Below, piece by piece: positions 1-9,103 of a stretch of 64,000 nt of DNA (position 1 is its first letter; every line of letters starts with the position of its first letter). Below the pieces are notes generated by a model, which saw nothing but the letters and a program-made list of their open reading frames with translations, was not told the origin of the DNA and did not search any database. Source of the stretch: Bacteroidota bacterium (GTDB taxonomy: Bacteria; Bacteroidota; Ignavibacteria; UBA10030; UBA8401); the NCBI GenBank assembly GCA_035506275.1, contig DATJPT010000019.1, positions 124,001-188,000 of the forward strand, given 5' to 3'. A program made the translations under genes and the position numbers.

Positions 1-1620
1 GAAAGGACGACGCATTCTTACTCCCTGGGCGTCAAGCGGTGCATCGAGAAGGCCCCCGTTGTTATCATTTTCTTGATCTGTCTTTATGCAGGAACGGCGA
101 TCCTCTTCAAGAACAAGCCGACCGGATTTATCCCGACGGAAGACGAAGGCCGCCTGTACATCACGTTTGAATTGCCCGAAGCGTCGTCCACCACGAGAAG
201 CCTTGACGTGCTGAACAGCATGATGGGCATTCTTCAGTCGACGCCGGGCATTGCGCATTTTGCTGCGTTGGGCGGTCTGAACGTGGTCACCTTCGCGACC
301 AAATCGAACAGCGGCACGGTGTTCGCTCAGTTGAAGCCGTGGGATGAGAGGACGGATAAATCGCTGCAGCTCAGCGCCCTGATCGCCACTCTGCAGCAGA
401 AGCTTTCGTCGATCAAGAGCGCCAACGTCGTTGTGATCTCGCCGCCGGCTATTCCAGGACTGGGGGCGACCGGCGGGTTCACGTTCGAGCTCGAGCAGCA
501 CGAGAGTACGGACAACATCAAGCAATTCGAGAATGTCGTGCAGACATTCGTCGCCGAGGCGAACAAGCGCCCGGAACTCAGCCGCGTGTTTTCGTTCTTT
601 ACGGCCCGTACGCCCGGCTTCCAATTGGATGTGGACAGGGATCAATGCAAAAAACTCGGCATTTCGATCGCCGACGTGTATTCCACGATCCAGACATACC
701 TCGGCAGCCGTTATGTGAACGACTTTTCAATCTACGGACGCAATTTTCACGTCGTGGCACAGGCAGACACGATCTACCGCGCGGACATTCAGAACTTGTC
801 GAAATACTATGTGAAGAATTCCGAGGGGAATATGATCCCGCTGAGCACGCTGACGACCTACAAGCTCACCGAAAGCGCCCCCATGATCTCTCACTATAAT
901 CTCTTCCGCACGGCGGAGATCAATGGCTCGGCGGCTCCGGGGTACAGCAGCGGCGAGGCGATCGAAGCGCTACGGGAAGTTGCGGCCAAAGTTCTCCCAT
1001 CCGATTACGGCTATGAATTTTCCGGATTGTCGCGGGAAGAGATCAACGCCGGAAGCAGCACGATAACGATCTTTGCGACGTCGATGCTGTTCGTCTTTCT
1101 TTTCCTGACTGCGCTGTACGAAAGCTGGTCGGTTCCGTTCGCCGTCATTCTGGCCGTTCCCATCGGAGCGTTTGGTGCGATCCTCACTCTCTTCTTGATT
1201 CCGCGATTGAGCAACAACGTGTACGCACAGATCGGCCTCGTCACCCTGATCGGTCTTGCCGCCAAAAATGCGATCCTGATCGTAGAATTTGCCAAAGAGC
1301 GCGTTGACAGGGGAATGCCGATGGTGGATGCAACGATCGAGGCCGTGAAGCTGCGTTTGCGTCCGATTCTCATGACCTCGCTGGCGTTCATCTTCGGCGT
1401 CTCGCCGCTGGCGTTTGCGGAAGGGGCCGGAGCTCAGGCGAGAGCGACGATAGGATGGACGGTCCTCGGCGGAATGCTTTCAGCCACGACGCTTGCTATT
1501 TTCATCGTGCCGGTGTTGTTCATTACGATCACCAAGATCGCTTACAGCAAGGAAAAGCTGGAAGAATTGCGTCTGAAAGGGTTGGAAGCGTCTGGAAAGA
1601 TACCGGGCGAAGACCTCTGA
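1..1620 (+). CDS. RND efflux transporter, inner-membrane permease, C-terminal part (5' truncated)
   Basis: The open frame enters from the left edge without a start and runs to TGA at 1618-1620, leaving 539 residues, about the C-terminal half of an AcrB/MexB-type (HAE1) proton-driven pump. Seen: one membrane helix (about 19-36), a large periplasmic porter region, then a block of hydrophobic helices with the family phrases YESWSVPFAVILAVPIGAFG, GLAAKNAILIVEFAKE and RPILMTSLAFIFGVSPL, followed by the last helix pair. These are characteristic of AcrB helices 10-12. Known of the family: it works as a trimer with a membrane-fusion protein and a TolC-like channel to export drugs or bile-like compounds. 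Its partners must lie to the left of the window. It converges with the next gene with only 23 bases between stops. Substrate cannot be predicted. Confidence 0.95.
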   Translation, partial: ERTTHSYSLGVKRCIEKAPVVIIFLICLYAGTAILFKNKPTGFIPTEDEGRLYITFELPEASSTTRSLDVLNSMMGILQSTPGIAHFAALGGLNVVTFATKSNSGTVFAQLKPWDERTDKSLQLSALIATLQQKLSSIKSANVVVISPPAIPGLGATGGFTFELEQHESTDNIKQFENVVQTFVAEANKRPELSRVFSFFTARTPGFQLDVDRDQCKKLGISIADVYSTIQTYLGSRYVNDFSIYGRNFHVVAQADTIYRADIQNLSKYYVKNSEGNMIPLSTLTTYKLTESAPMISHYNLFRTAEINGSAAPGYSSGEAIEALREVAAKVLPSDYGYEFSGLSREEINAGSSTITIFATSMLFVFLFLTALYESWSVPFAVILAVPIGAFGAILTLFLIPRLSNNVYAQIGLVTLIGLAAKNAILIVEFAKERVDRGMPMVDATIEAVKLRLRPILMTSLAFIFGVSPLAFAEGAGAQARATIGWTVLGGMLSATTLAIFIVPVLFITITKIAYSKEKLEELRLKGLEASGKIPGEDL

Positions 1621-1643
1621 CGATTCACGACGGAACGGCTCGC

Positions 1644-2537
1644 TTACTGATTCATCTTATTGAACGATTCTTCCGAAACGTCCTGCTGTTCGTCTCTCGA
1701 ATATCCGGGACAGAGGCTGATATCGTTGAGCAGCATTTTGCTGTGCTCGATGTCGATCTTATCGGTTCGTAACCTCAGAGGGAGCGTCGGTACCTTCCGC
1801 AAAAAATCTTTTCCCATCTCGATATCCGCGTCGTTCTTCGTATCAAGTCCCCGTGTGATCAACGCGACGCCGTATTCCTTGACGATCTCGATTCTTGTCG
1901 AGTCGAGTTCATACGCTCTCTTGCAGTAGTAGACGGCCTTGTCCAGGTCGCCGCTGATGCCGAAGATCCACCGAAGCATGAAGAACGTCGGGCAGAGGCG
2001 GTAGTACACCCCGAGGGCAACGCAGCTCGAGGCCTGGAGGTTCTCGCCGTTCGGCGTTGTATAGTCGGACTTGCGGTCCACCGAAATAAGCCAGTCGTTT
2101 TCGATCTGCTTGGCGGTGAAAAGTTCGGAGAGGACTCCCTTTGTGGTGGCCCTTCTTGCGTTCGCTAACCCCCGCATAAAATAGCATTCCCCTTTATCGG
2201 GAGCGCAGCGGATCCCCTCCTCCGCGATCCGCACCATCGTGTCGTAGATCTCGATCTTCTTGTCCTTCTCATCCGACTTTTTCACGTCGAGCTTCTCGCC
2301 GATCTCATAATAATCGAGGCACATCATCGCCCGGACCAAGAAATCATCCGGCTTGTACTTCAGCGCCGAATCGCATTCCTGGAGCGATTCCTCGAACTCA
2401 AACTTGCCGAGATGATAATCCGCTTTCTTGAAATGGACGTTGTATAAATGCTCGTCGGGCTGGGAAACGGCAGTCTCCGCGGTTACGAAGATCATACCGA
2501 CAATAAATACGAAACAGCTCGCCGTAAAATTCTTCAT
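1644..2537 (-). CDS. Secreted/periplasmic tetratricopeptide-like protein of unknown function
   Basis: A 297-residue protein beginning with a clear signal peptide (MKNFTASCFVFIVGMIFVTAETAVS, cleavage likely near residue 26). The mature part is helical with TPR-like repeats: the segment around residues 35-70 (KADYHLGKFEFEESLQECDSAL) and the one around residues 195-215 (LDKAVYYCKRAYELDS) have the typical A/G/Y/F/A spacing. Tyr- and Cys-rich stretches in the middle are not recognisable. It stands between convergent pump and co-directional M1 peptidase genes on the minus strand, 80 bases downstream of the latter, so the two may be co-transcribed. No enzymatic motif is visible; a role in protein-protein contacts at the envelope is only a guess. 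Confidence 0.75.
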   Translation of the reverse strand: MKNFTASCFVFIVGMIFVTAETAVSQPDEHLYNVHFKKADYHLGKFEFEESLQECDSALKYKPDDFLVRAMMCLDYYEIGEKLDVKKSDEKDKKIEIYDTMVRIAEEGIRCAPDKGECYFMRGLANARRATTKGVLSELFTAKQIENDWLISVDRKSDYTTPNGENLQASSCVALGVYYRLCPTFFMLRWIFGISGDLDKAVYYCKRAYELDSTRIEIVKEYGVALITRGLDTKNDADIEMGKDFLRKVPTLPLRLRTDKIDIEHSKMLLNDISLCPGYSRDEQQDVSEESFNKMNQ

Positions 2538-2617
2538 CCTCTCCTCAAGGCAATGGTGTTTGAAAACGGCAAAGTGATTGCTGAATATAAATCAGCCGAT
2601 CCTTCTCTGCAAGAGAA

Positions 2618-4618
2618 TTATTTCAGCAGGATCATTTTTTTCTGGAGACGAACATCGCCGGCGGTCAATCGATAAAAATAGACCCCGCTGGCGAAATTCT
2701 GGCCGGTCCATGGATATTGATATGTCCCCGGGATCTGCTGTTCGCTCACGAGCGTCGCTATTTCCCTTCCAAGAACATCATAGATCTTGAGCGTGACGTA
2801 CCCCGCATGGGCGAGCTGGTATTTGATGGTGGTGCCGGCGTTGAACGGGTTGGGATAATTCTGTTCCAGCAGGTAGCTGGCAGGGGCGAAATCGGACGCG
2901 GGATACGCCAACTTGACGATCCATCCGTCAGGATCAAGGACCACTGAGGACGGCCTCACGGGGAACGGCAGCGTGAATGTTTGATTCTGGACGTTGTTGA
3001 AGAGGCTGACAACGGTATCTTTCCCCGGGGAAGAAATGCGGATATCGACCGGCATCGTGAAGATGGCAGGGTTTGTCCGCACCGGGGCTTGTGCCAGGGT
3101 GATCGTCAGGAAGGAAGAATCGTTCGAAGAATTCCAGTCCCATGAATATTGATAGATCGGATAGCGCTCCCCGTAAATCCATTCCTGGAAAAAGTAGCTC
3201 AGGTTCTTCCCCGAAACTTTTTCACACGCAGCTTCAAGATCCTGTGTTGTGGCGTTTGAGTATTGAAGCGAAGGCTGGTTTGCGTACGCGCGAATGGAAG
3301 CAAAGAATACACTGTCTCCCAGCACATGCCGGAGCATATGCAGCACGCACGCCCCCTTTCCGTAGATGAGGTCGTAGTTAAAAAGAGATTGCGCGGATGA
3401 GGTGTCCGGGTTGCCGACTTCACCTTCCGCGGACATCGCAGAGCTGATCTGAAGATTGATGTAGTCCGTGTACGACTGGACTCCGTACGTTTTTTCCAGA
3501 TAAAGCGCCGTGCAATAGACGGCGAAGCCTTCGTGCAGCCAAAGGTCGGACCAGGTCTTCGCTGTGATCTTGTCTCCGAACCACTGATGGGCAAGTTCGT
3601 GCACGACGATCTTCTCATCGAACGTTCCGATGGAGGTCATCGTCTGGTGTTCCATGCCGCCTCTCGCAAATTGGGCTTGGCCGTATTTTTCCTTGATGAA
3701 CGGGTATGTACCGAAAAGGTTTGAATAAATTCCCAGTGCGCCGACCGCATGGGGGAGAACCGCCGCAGCTGCGGCGTAGTCCTCGGGAAGCACATAGTTG
3801 CGCACTTCCATCGAGTCTGTTGCCGAGTAGCGGAACCATTCGGAAAATTGAGTATAGTTCGTAAGGGCCACCGAGATCAGGTATGAAGCTATCGGATAAT
3901 GGGTCTTCCAATGGTACGTCGTCTTTCCGTTATTCTGATTTACGGTCGAGAGCAGAATTCCTTGGGACGCAGCCTTGAATGACGAATCGCACGTGATGAC
4001 GATGTCCGCTGAATCTGCTTTATCGCTTTGTGTGTTTTTACACGGCCACCAATCCTGCGCTCCGTACGGTTCGCTCAGGGAGTAGACCCACGGCACTCCG
4101 GAATGTGAATCGAACTCAAAGCTCCCGAAACCGGTAGGGACGGGGACCCCCTCGTAAAAGATCTCAGCGGAGATCAGATCCCCCGATTGATATGTGTGGT
4201 CCAAGGTGATGTCGAACGAACTGACGGATTGCGCGAAGGAGCACGGCTGACCGTTGACGTGAACCGAATCGATCCGCATGGTGTTCATCAGATCGAGGGT
4301 GAGAGTCTGCGTATTGCCTTGCCGGCAGACGCCGGCGATCGTAACGTCTCCTTTCAAATACGACGGACTTGTTGCAATGTCAAGGTTCAGGCCGTAGTAT
4401 GATACGTCGAACCAATTGCTTGCTGCGGACGACAGAAGCCGCTGTTGAAAGGAAGATTCCTCGAAGGCGAAATTGGTCTTTGACTCTTGCTCGGGATGCT
4501 GCAACGATGAAAATTGGCCGATCGACGTCTGGTGAAAAATGCCCATTATCAGAAGGAGGGTTTTAGCCCATTTCCACCATAGACCGCTTGATCTTCTTTT
4601 GTCCGGCATCTTTTTCAT
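2618..4618 (-). CDS. Secreted M1-family zinc metallopeptidase with type IX secretion C-terminal sorting domain
   Basis: ATG at 4618 (666 residues) is preferred to an upstream TTG at 4636 because it starts a normal signal peptide after a basic stretch (hydrophobic KTLLLIMGIF). The catalytic domain has the M1 zinc signature HELAHQW near residue 340 with the third ligand in LHEGFA about 23 residues later, and an exopeptidase-like GGMEHQ loop about 20 residues before it (the usual form is GAMEN). The last 80 residues form a T9SS type A sorting domain: NYPNPFNAGTTIKYQL, a beta-sandwich with LKIYDVLGREIATLV, and a final basic KKMILLK. In this family the domain is removed on export through the type IX system. 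Inference: a surface or secreted aminopeptidase for peptide scavenging. Confidence 0.93.
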   Translation of the reverse strand: MKKMPDKRRSSGLWWKWAKTLLLIMGIFHQTSIGQFSSLQHPEQESKTNFAFEESSFQQRLLSSAASNWFDVSYYGLNLDIATSPSYLKGDVTIAGVCRQGNTQTLTLDLMNTMRIDSVHVNGQPCSFAQSVSSFDITLDHTYQSGDLISAEIFYEGVPVPTGFGSFEFDSHSGVPWVYSLSEPYGAQDWWPCKNTQSDKADSADIVITCDSSFKAASQGILLSTVNQNNGKTTYHWKTHYPIASYLISVALTNYTQFSEWFRYSATDSMEVRNYVLPEDYAAAAAVLPHAVGALGIYSNLFGTYPFIKEKYGQAQFARGGMEHQTMTSIGTFDEKIVVHELAHQWFGDKITAKTWSDLWLHEGFAVYCTALYLEKTYGVQSYTDYINLQISSAMSAEGEVGNPDTSSAQSLFNYDLIYGKGACVLHMLRHVLGDSVFFASIRAYANQPSLQYSNATTQDLEAACEKVSGKNLSYFFQEWIYGERYPIYQYSWDWNSSNDSSFLTITLAQAPVRTNPAIFTMPVDIRISSPGKDTVVSLFNNVQNQTFTLPFPVRPSSVVLDPDGWIVKLAYPASDFAPASYLLEQNYPNPFNAGTTIKYQLAHAGYVTLKIYDVLGREIATLVSEQQIPGTYQYPWTGQNFASGVYFYRLTAGDVRLQKKMILLK

Positions 4619-4757
4619 CAGAAGAAATGTAAGCAAAGAATCTGATATGCAAAAGCTGTCCCCCTCTTTTTGCCTGTAAAGCCCGCGTCTGACACGAGGG
4701 ATTCAGCCCTGAATTTTTTTCGGCCTCCTGATTAATTATTTTGTATATTGTGGGGGA

Positions 4758-6344
4758 GTGATCATTTCGTTTATTGAGGAAAAGGCTTCATTGTTCAAAA
4801 CACTGGTAACCAGATTAAGGTCCCTTTTATTCAGGGAAAACAGCTCCGCCGCTGACCACCCGCCGCAGCCTCCAACCACGCATCCAGCGCCATCCGTACA
4901 AACCAGCGTTTCAGATGCTGACCGCAGGAGATCATCTCGCGGCCAACCGGAAGGCTCCGGTTCTCGTCACAATCGAAGAACGAAGGGGACCGACGGGCAT
5001 CATGCCGGCAGGACCCATCGGGGAACGCAACAGCTTCCGTCAAGCGGTCCGGCGGAGGTCTGGGACAGCTCTGTCTTCACGGTTGCACCTATGGAAGGGA
5101 AAAAACGATTCCATGATTTTCAGCTTCCGAACGAAGTTCTCCACGCCATCTATGATCTGAAATTTCAATACTGTACTCCGGTGCAGGCGGAAGTGCTCTC
5201 TAAATCGCTTGCTGGAGAAGACGTTACCGCTCAGGCGCAAACAGGTACCGGAAAAACTGCCGCTTTCTTAATCACCATTTTTTCCCACGTACTCAACCAT
5301 CCGATCGAAGGGAAAAGACCGCTCGGGACACCGCGGGCGCTCATCCTCGCTCCGACCAGGGAGCTCGTGATGCAGATCCATAAAGATGCCCGGGATCTTG
5401 GAACGTATGTGGCATGCAGGACGCTCCCGCTGTTCGGCGGGATCGATTACGTAAAGCAGCAAAAGCAGCTGCACGAAGCGCCGTGCGATGTGCTCATCTG
5501 CACGCCGGGGCGCTTGATCGACTTCAAGAAAAAGAAGCTCGTCGACCTGAGCAAGGTTGAAATTCTGGTTCTCGACGAGGCCGACCGGATGCTCGATATG
5601 GGTTTTATTCCGGCCGTGAGGTCGATCGTCCTGAGCACTCCGCCGAAGGCCGAACGCCAGACGATGTTTTTTTCCGCCACGATCTCTTCGGACGTGAAAC
5701 GGCTGGCTGAATCGTGGACCCGGCAGGCGTTTCAGGTGACGGTGATGCCGGAAGAGGTCGCAGTGACGAGCGTCGAGCAGATCACGTATATCACCACGCG
5801 CGAGGAAAAGCCCACCCTCCTGTTTAACCTGATCATGCAAAAAAATCTTGAGCGGGTGCTGATTTTTGCGAACCGGCGTGATGAGGCGCGGCGCCTGAAG
5901 GACCAGCTGGAGGCGTACGGCATCAGCTGCGCGCTTCTTTCGGGGGATGTCGACCAGAAGCAGAGGATCAGCCGGCTGGAGAGATTTCGCGAAGGGAATA
6001 TCCGCGTTCTTGTTGCCACCGACGTCGCATCGCGCGGCATCCATGTCGAAGCAATTTCGCACGTCATCAATTACAATCTCCCGCTCGACGTCGAAGAATA
6101 TGTTCACCGCATCGGACGGACAGGACGCGCGGGAGCGACGGGTACGTCGATCAACTTTGCGGACGAAGAGGACTCGCATGAGCTGCCGAAATTGGAAGAG
6201 TTCCTCGGCAAGAAGATCGAATGTGTATTCCCGGAAGAACATCTTCTGGTGCCGATCCCCGAAAAATATCCGCGGCACAGTCCTATCCATCGCGAACGGA
6301 AGGAATCTCATCAGCACCGACCCCGACCCCGCCGAAGGCGATAA
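4758..6344 (+). CDS. ATP-dependent DEAD-box RNA helicase, RhlB/RhlE type
   Basis: 528 residues from a GTG at 4758. Motifs in order: Q-motif region (FHDFQLPNEVLHAIYDL...CTPVQAEVL), motif I AQTGTGKTAAF, Ia PTRELVMQ, II DEADRML, III SAT in MFFSATIS, V ATDVASRGIHV, VI HRIGRTGRAG. All catalytic motifs are intact. The text MEGKKRFHDF at ATG 5091 closely matches the point where pseudomonad RhlB core domains begin, so the first 111 residues (low complexity, Pro/Ser/Arg/His rich) are either a disordered N-terminal extension or untranslated; the GTG has only a G-rich run directly against it. The Arg-rich tail (RPRPRRRR) is a likely RNA-binding extension. Role: RNA unwinding in decay or ribosome assembly. 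It is 30 bases from the downstream peptidase gene. Confidence 0.93.
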   Translation: MIISFIEEKASLFKTLVTRLRSLLFRENSSAADHPPQPPTTHPAPSVQTSVSDADRRRSSRGQPEGSGSRHNRRTKGTDGHHAGRTHRGTQQLPSSGPAEVWDSSVFTVAPMEGKKRFHDFQLPNEVLHAIYDLKFQYCTPVQAEVLSKSLAGEDVTAQAQTGTGKTAAFLITIFSHVLNHPIEGKRPLGTPRALILAPTRELVMQIHKDARDLGTYVACRTLPLFGGIDYVKQQKQLHEAPCDVLICTPGRLIDFKKKKLVDLSKVEILVLDEADRMLDMGFIPAVRSIVLSTPPKAERQTMFFSATISSDVKRLAESWTRQAFQVTVMPEEVAVTSVEQITYITTREEKPTLLFNLIMQKNLERVLIFANRRDEARRLKDQLEAYGISCALLSGDVDQKQRISRLERFREGNIRVLVATDVASRGIHVEAISHVINYNLPLDVEEYVHRIGRTGRAGATGTSINFADEEDSHELPKLEEFLGKKIECVFPEEHLLVPIPEKYPRHSPIHRERKESHQHRPRPRRRR

Positions 6345-6374
6345 TCATTCACGGATCATATAGGAGCGAAGGCC

Positions 6375-7994
6375 ATGAAACGTCTTATTTGTACTCTTGT
6401 TGTGTGTGCAGCATTGATCGGCAGCGCCTCGGCGCAGGAGAGAGTCGATACGGCGATGATCGCCAAGATCAAGAGCGAGGGAATGAATAACTCGAAGATC
6501 ATGGAAACGCTGAGCTACCTCTCGGATGTCTACGGCCCGAGGCTTACTGCTTCCCCAGAGTTCAAGGAAGCCGCGGACTGGGCCAAGAAGAAGCTTGAGG
6601 AGATGGGACTGCAAAACGTCTCGTTTGAAACGTGGAAATTCGGCAAAGGCTGGTCGATGAAGTATTTTTCCGCTGAGATGATCGAGCCGCGTGTTCTGCC
6701 GCTCATTGCATATCCGAAGGCATGGTCACCTTCCACCAGGGGAACGGTGAAAGGATATCCGATCTATCTTGATGCAAAAGCGGACGACGACCTGCAGCAG
6801 TACAAAGGGAAGCTCAAAGGAGCGATCGTCTTTACCAGCGATCCCCGCGAATTGAAGGCACATTTTTCGGCGGATGCCGAGCGGCTGAGCGACGAAGATC
6901 TGCTGAAACTGGCGAATGCCGATCTCCCCCGGGGACGCGGCCGCGCCGGAAGGAGAGATACGACCATGTTTCGCGTCCTCCGAGAACGTGCTGCCGCTGC
7001 TCGAAAAAGACTCGAGTTCTGCCAGCAGGAAGGGGCAGCCATCGTTGTCGAGAATTCGGCCGGGGATGACGGCACACTGTTCGTCCAGGGAGCAACCGTT
7101 CCCCAGCCCCCGAACCTGCCGCCGGACAAAAGGGTGAATGCGTACGACGACGATGCTCCGAAAATCCCCGTCGAGATCGTTGTGGCAGCAGAACACTATA
7201 ACCGGATCATCAGGATGATGCAAAAAGGAAGCCGCGTAAAACTGGAAATCAATCTCGAAGCGGAATTCTACGACGACCAGCCGGGGATGAATATTGTCGG
7301 CGAGATCCCGGGGACGGACCTGAAAGATGAAGTGGTCATGATCGGCGGACATTTTGATTCGTGGCACGGAGGAACAGGCGCCACCGACAATGGCACCGGT
7401 TCCGCGGTCTGTATCGAGGCAATGCGAATTTTGAAAGCGCTCGACGCAAAGCCGCGGCGGACGATCCGCATGGCGTTATGGGGAGGTGAAGAAGAAGGAT
7501 TGATCGGCTCGAGAGAATATGTCAAGAGGCACTTCGGCGAGCGGGATACGGCCCAGGGGGGCACGTACGGCCAGATCAAGAAGAAGCCCGACTATGAGAA
7601 GCTTTATGTCTATTTCAACAACGACAACGGCACCGGCAAGGTGCGCGGAGTGTACATGCAGGGGAACGAAGCGGTGCGGCCGATCTTCAGGGCATGGCTT
7701 GGACCGTTCGCGGATATGGATGCCTCGACGCTGACGCTCGAGAACACCGGCGGGACCGACCATCTCTCGTTCGATGCCATCGGTCTGCCCGGATTCCAAT
7801 TCATCCAGGACAACATCGACTATGAAACGCGGACGCATCATTCCAACATGGACCTCTTCGACCGCGTGCAGGAAAACGACGTGAAGCAGGCGGCGGTGAT
7901 CATGGCGGCGTTTGCGTACGACGCGGCGATGCGCGACGGAGCATTTCCGCACAAACCGCTGATGCCGCTCACCGGAACGAGAGCGCCGTTTTAA
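6375..7994 (+). CDS. Secreted M28-family aminopeptidase/carboxypeptidase Q-like metallopeptidase
   Basis: 539 residues with an N-terminal signal peptide (RLICTLVVCAALIGSASA, cleavage near residue 20). A PA-type insertion domain occupies about residues 100-270. The catalytic M28 part carries the di-zinc ligands in order: GGHFDSWHGGTGATDNGTG (His and Asp), WGGEEEGLIGSREY (the catalytic Glu and the Glu ligand), NNDNGTG (Asp ligand) and ETRTHHSNMDLFD (final His). No essential residue looks missing. The start follows a weak AGGAG-like site (6361-6365). Known of the family: release of amino acids from peptides outside the cytoplasm. With the M1 enzyme nearby it suggests a proteinaceous diet, which is inference. 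Confidence 0.93.
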   Translation: MKRLICTLVVCAALIGSASAQERVDTAMIAKIKSEGMNNSKIMETLSYLSDVYGPRLTASPEFKEAADWAKKKLEEMGLQNVSFETWKFGKGWSMKYFSAEMIEPRVLPLIAYPKAWSPSTRGTVKGYPIYLDAKADDDLQQYKGKLKGAIVFTSDPRELKAHFSADAERLSDEDLLKLANADLPRGRGRAGRRDTTMFRVLRERAAAARKRLEFCQQEGAAIVVENSAGDDGTLFVQGATVPQPPNLPPDKRVNAYDDDAPKIPVEIVVAAEHYNRIIRMMQKGSRVKLEINLEAEFYDDQPGMNIVGEIPGTDLKDEVVMIGGHFDSWHGGTGATDNGTGSAVCIEAMRILKALDAKPRRTIRMALWGGEEEGLIGSREYVKRHFGERDTAQGGTYGQIKKKPDYEKLYVYFNNDNGTGKVRGVYMQGNEAVRPIFRAWLGPFADMDASTLTLENTGGTDHLSFDAIGLPGFQFIQDNIDYETRTHHSNMDLFDRVQENDVKQAAVIMAAFAYDAAMRDGAFPHKPLMPLTGTRAPF

Positions 7995-8000
7995 GCCCAA

Positions 8001-8125
8001 AGGAAAAATCAAAAATAAAAATGTGAAATGGAAAAACTAAAGGATGCCGGTATGGAAAAGGATCCATTTTAATCTTTGCATTGTATTTTTGCTTTTTCCA
8101 CCTTGCATTTTATTATTGTTCCTTG
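8001..8125. repeat. A/T-rich imperfect inverted repeat between the M28 peptidase and sirtuin genes
   Basis: The left arm (about 8001-8045) is purine-rich with repeated AAAAATNAAAATG-like words; the right arm (about 8070-8125) is the pyrimidine-rich near-complement with repeated TTTTGCATT-like words. The two could fold on one another with many mismatches. Composition is sharply unlike the flanking coding DNA. A shorter similar tract (TTTCCATTTTACATTGCATT) occurs at about 20577-20596 before the SurA-like gene. It may act as a weak terminator or be a degenerate dispersed repeat. Confidence 0.35.
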
Positions 8126-8141
8126 CTGTATCATTTTCTCG

Positions 8142-8891
8142 ATGAAAACCGTCGTTGTCTTTAGTGGTGCGGGGCTGTCAGCTGAAAGCGGCATTCCGAC
8201 TTTTCGCGATTCCGGCGGATTGTGGGATCAGCATCGCATCGAGGATGTTGCTTCTCCGGAAGGATGGGAACGCAACAAGCATCTCGTCCTCAACTTCTAC
8301 GAGCAGCGTTTTCTTCGGGGAATGGAGTGCAAGCCGAATCCGGCCCATGAAGCGATCGCCCGTCTCGCCTCCCGGTACGATGTCGTGAACATCACGCAGA
8401 ACATCGACACGCTCCTTGAACGCGCCGGCTCGAAGAACGTCTGGCACCTCCACGGGAGGATCGACCATCAGAAGTGCGAACGGCATTATTCCATCCCCGC
8501 ATATTCCGACTCGTCGTACTCATGCGATTACCGGGCGCAAATTTCATCCCCGACCAAGCTGGGAGACACATGTCCAAAATGCGGAAGCCAGCTCCGTCCG
8601 GACGTGGTCTGGTTTGGCGAGGCGGTCGATATGAGGCAGGATTATCTTGAAACACTGACGCGCAAGGCAGAGATCTTTATCGGTGTCGGTACCTCGGCTC
8701 AGGTTTATCCGGCGGCCGGCCTGCTTCCGCTCTTCAGGCGGACCAGGGAACGGTTTTTTATCGACCCCCATCCGGCGTATGACATGCTGGACGGTTTCGT
8801 AATTCTCAAGGGGACTGCCAGCGGGCAGTTGCCGGGGCTGGCAGAAGAGCTGCTGTCCGCGGCATCCGCGGCAGATCAGGACCCTTCTTGA
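8142..8891 (+). CDS. cobB: NAD-dependent protein deacylase, sirtuin (CobB class)
   Basis: The ATG at 8142 gives 249 residues starting MKTVVVFSGAG, the normal sirtuin N-terminus; the open frame upstream lies in the A/T-rich repeat and is not used. Seen: GAGLSAESGIPTFR (NAD loop), QNID (87 region), HLHG with the catalytic His104, a zinc knuckle with Cys112, Cys128, Cys144 and Cys147, and the late GVGTSAQVYPAAGL nucleotide-binding segment. Tyr53 and Arg56 in NFYEQR match the Y-x-x-R pair that marks class III sirtuins with desuccinylase/demalonylase activity. Length is typical. Predicted role: removal of acetyl or acidic acyl groups from lysines in metabolic enzymes. No convincing ribosome binding site is present before the start. 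Confidence 0.93.
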   Translation: MKTVVVFSGAGLSAESGIPTFRDSGGLWDQHRIEDVASPEGWERNKHLVLNFYEQRFLRGMECKPNPAHEAIARLASRYDVVNITQNIDTLLERAGSKNVWHLHGRIDHQKCERHYSIPAYSDSSYSCDYRAQISSPTKLGDTCPKCGSQLRPDVVWFGEAVDMRQDYLETLTRKAEIFIGVGTSAQVYPAAGLLPLFRRTRERFFIDPHPAYDMLDGFVILKGTASGQLPGLAEELLSAASAADQDPS

Positions 8892-8967
8892 TATCCGTTT
8901 TCTTGTCTTGACTTTCAAATGTTTTCCCTTAACTTTCAGCTTAAGGAGACGGAAAAAACTGATCGAG

Positions 8968-9046
8968 CATTGTTAGAGATTGACAAAGCGGTTGGTGCAC
9001 ACACAAAGTTCCCGGACGAGGGAACGTCAATTCCTCTCTAACAATG
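8968..9046 (+). ncRNA. Candidate structured RNA (long stem plus internal hairpin) upstream of the PorV-like gene
   Basis: Bases 8968-8979 are a perfect 12-bp complement of 9035-9046; directly inside, 8980-8984 pairs with 9026-9030 (5 bp), with only a four-base bulge (9031-9034) on one side. An inner hairpin is formed by 9008-9013 and 9020-9025 (GTTCCC/GGGAAC, 6-base loop). The 23 unpaired bases 8985-9007 could hold a binding pocket. A rho-independent terminator follows at 9049. Nothing codes in the 212 bases between sirtuin and the PorV-like gene. It could be a small RNA or a leader that controls the downstream gene. I do not recognise it as a known riboswitch class. Confidence 0.55.
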
Positions 9047-9048
9047 GT

Positions 9049-9087
9049 AACCGAATTTCATCCGCGAGAGGAGATTCGGTTTTTTTA
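9049..9087 (+). terminator. Rho-independent terminator directly before the PorV-like gene
   Basis: Stem of eight base pairs (9049-9056 with 9074-9081, AACCGAAT/ATTCGGTT) followed by an uninterrupted T run to 9087. It ends only 16 bases before the ATG at 9104, so it either ends the preceding RNA element or acts as a leader attenuator. Confidence 0.75.
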
Positions 9088-9103
9088 TTTCTGAAGTGAC
9101 CCT

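Noticed and set aside
5268-6317. 349-codon open frame on the minus strand across the helicase gene
   Set aside because: It mirrors the DEAD-box gene with all motifs on the plus strand; its product is Arg/His-rich and without recognisable domains, typical of an antisense shadow in GC-rich DNA.
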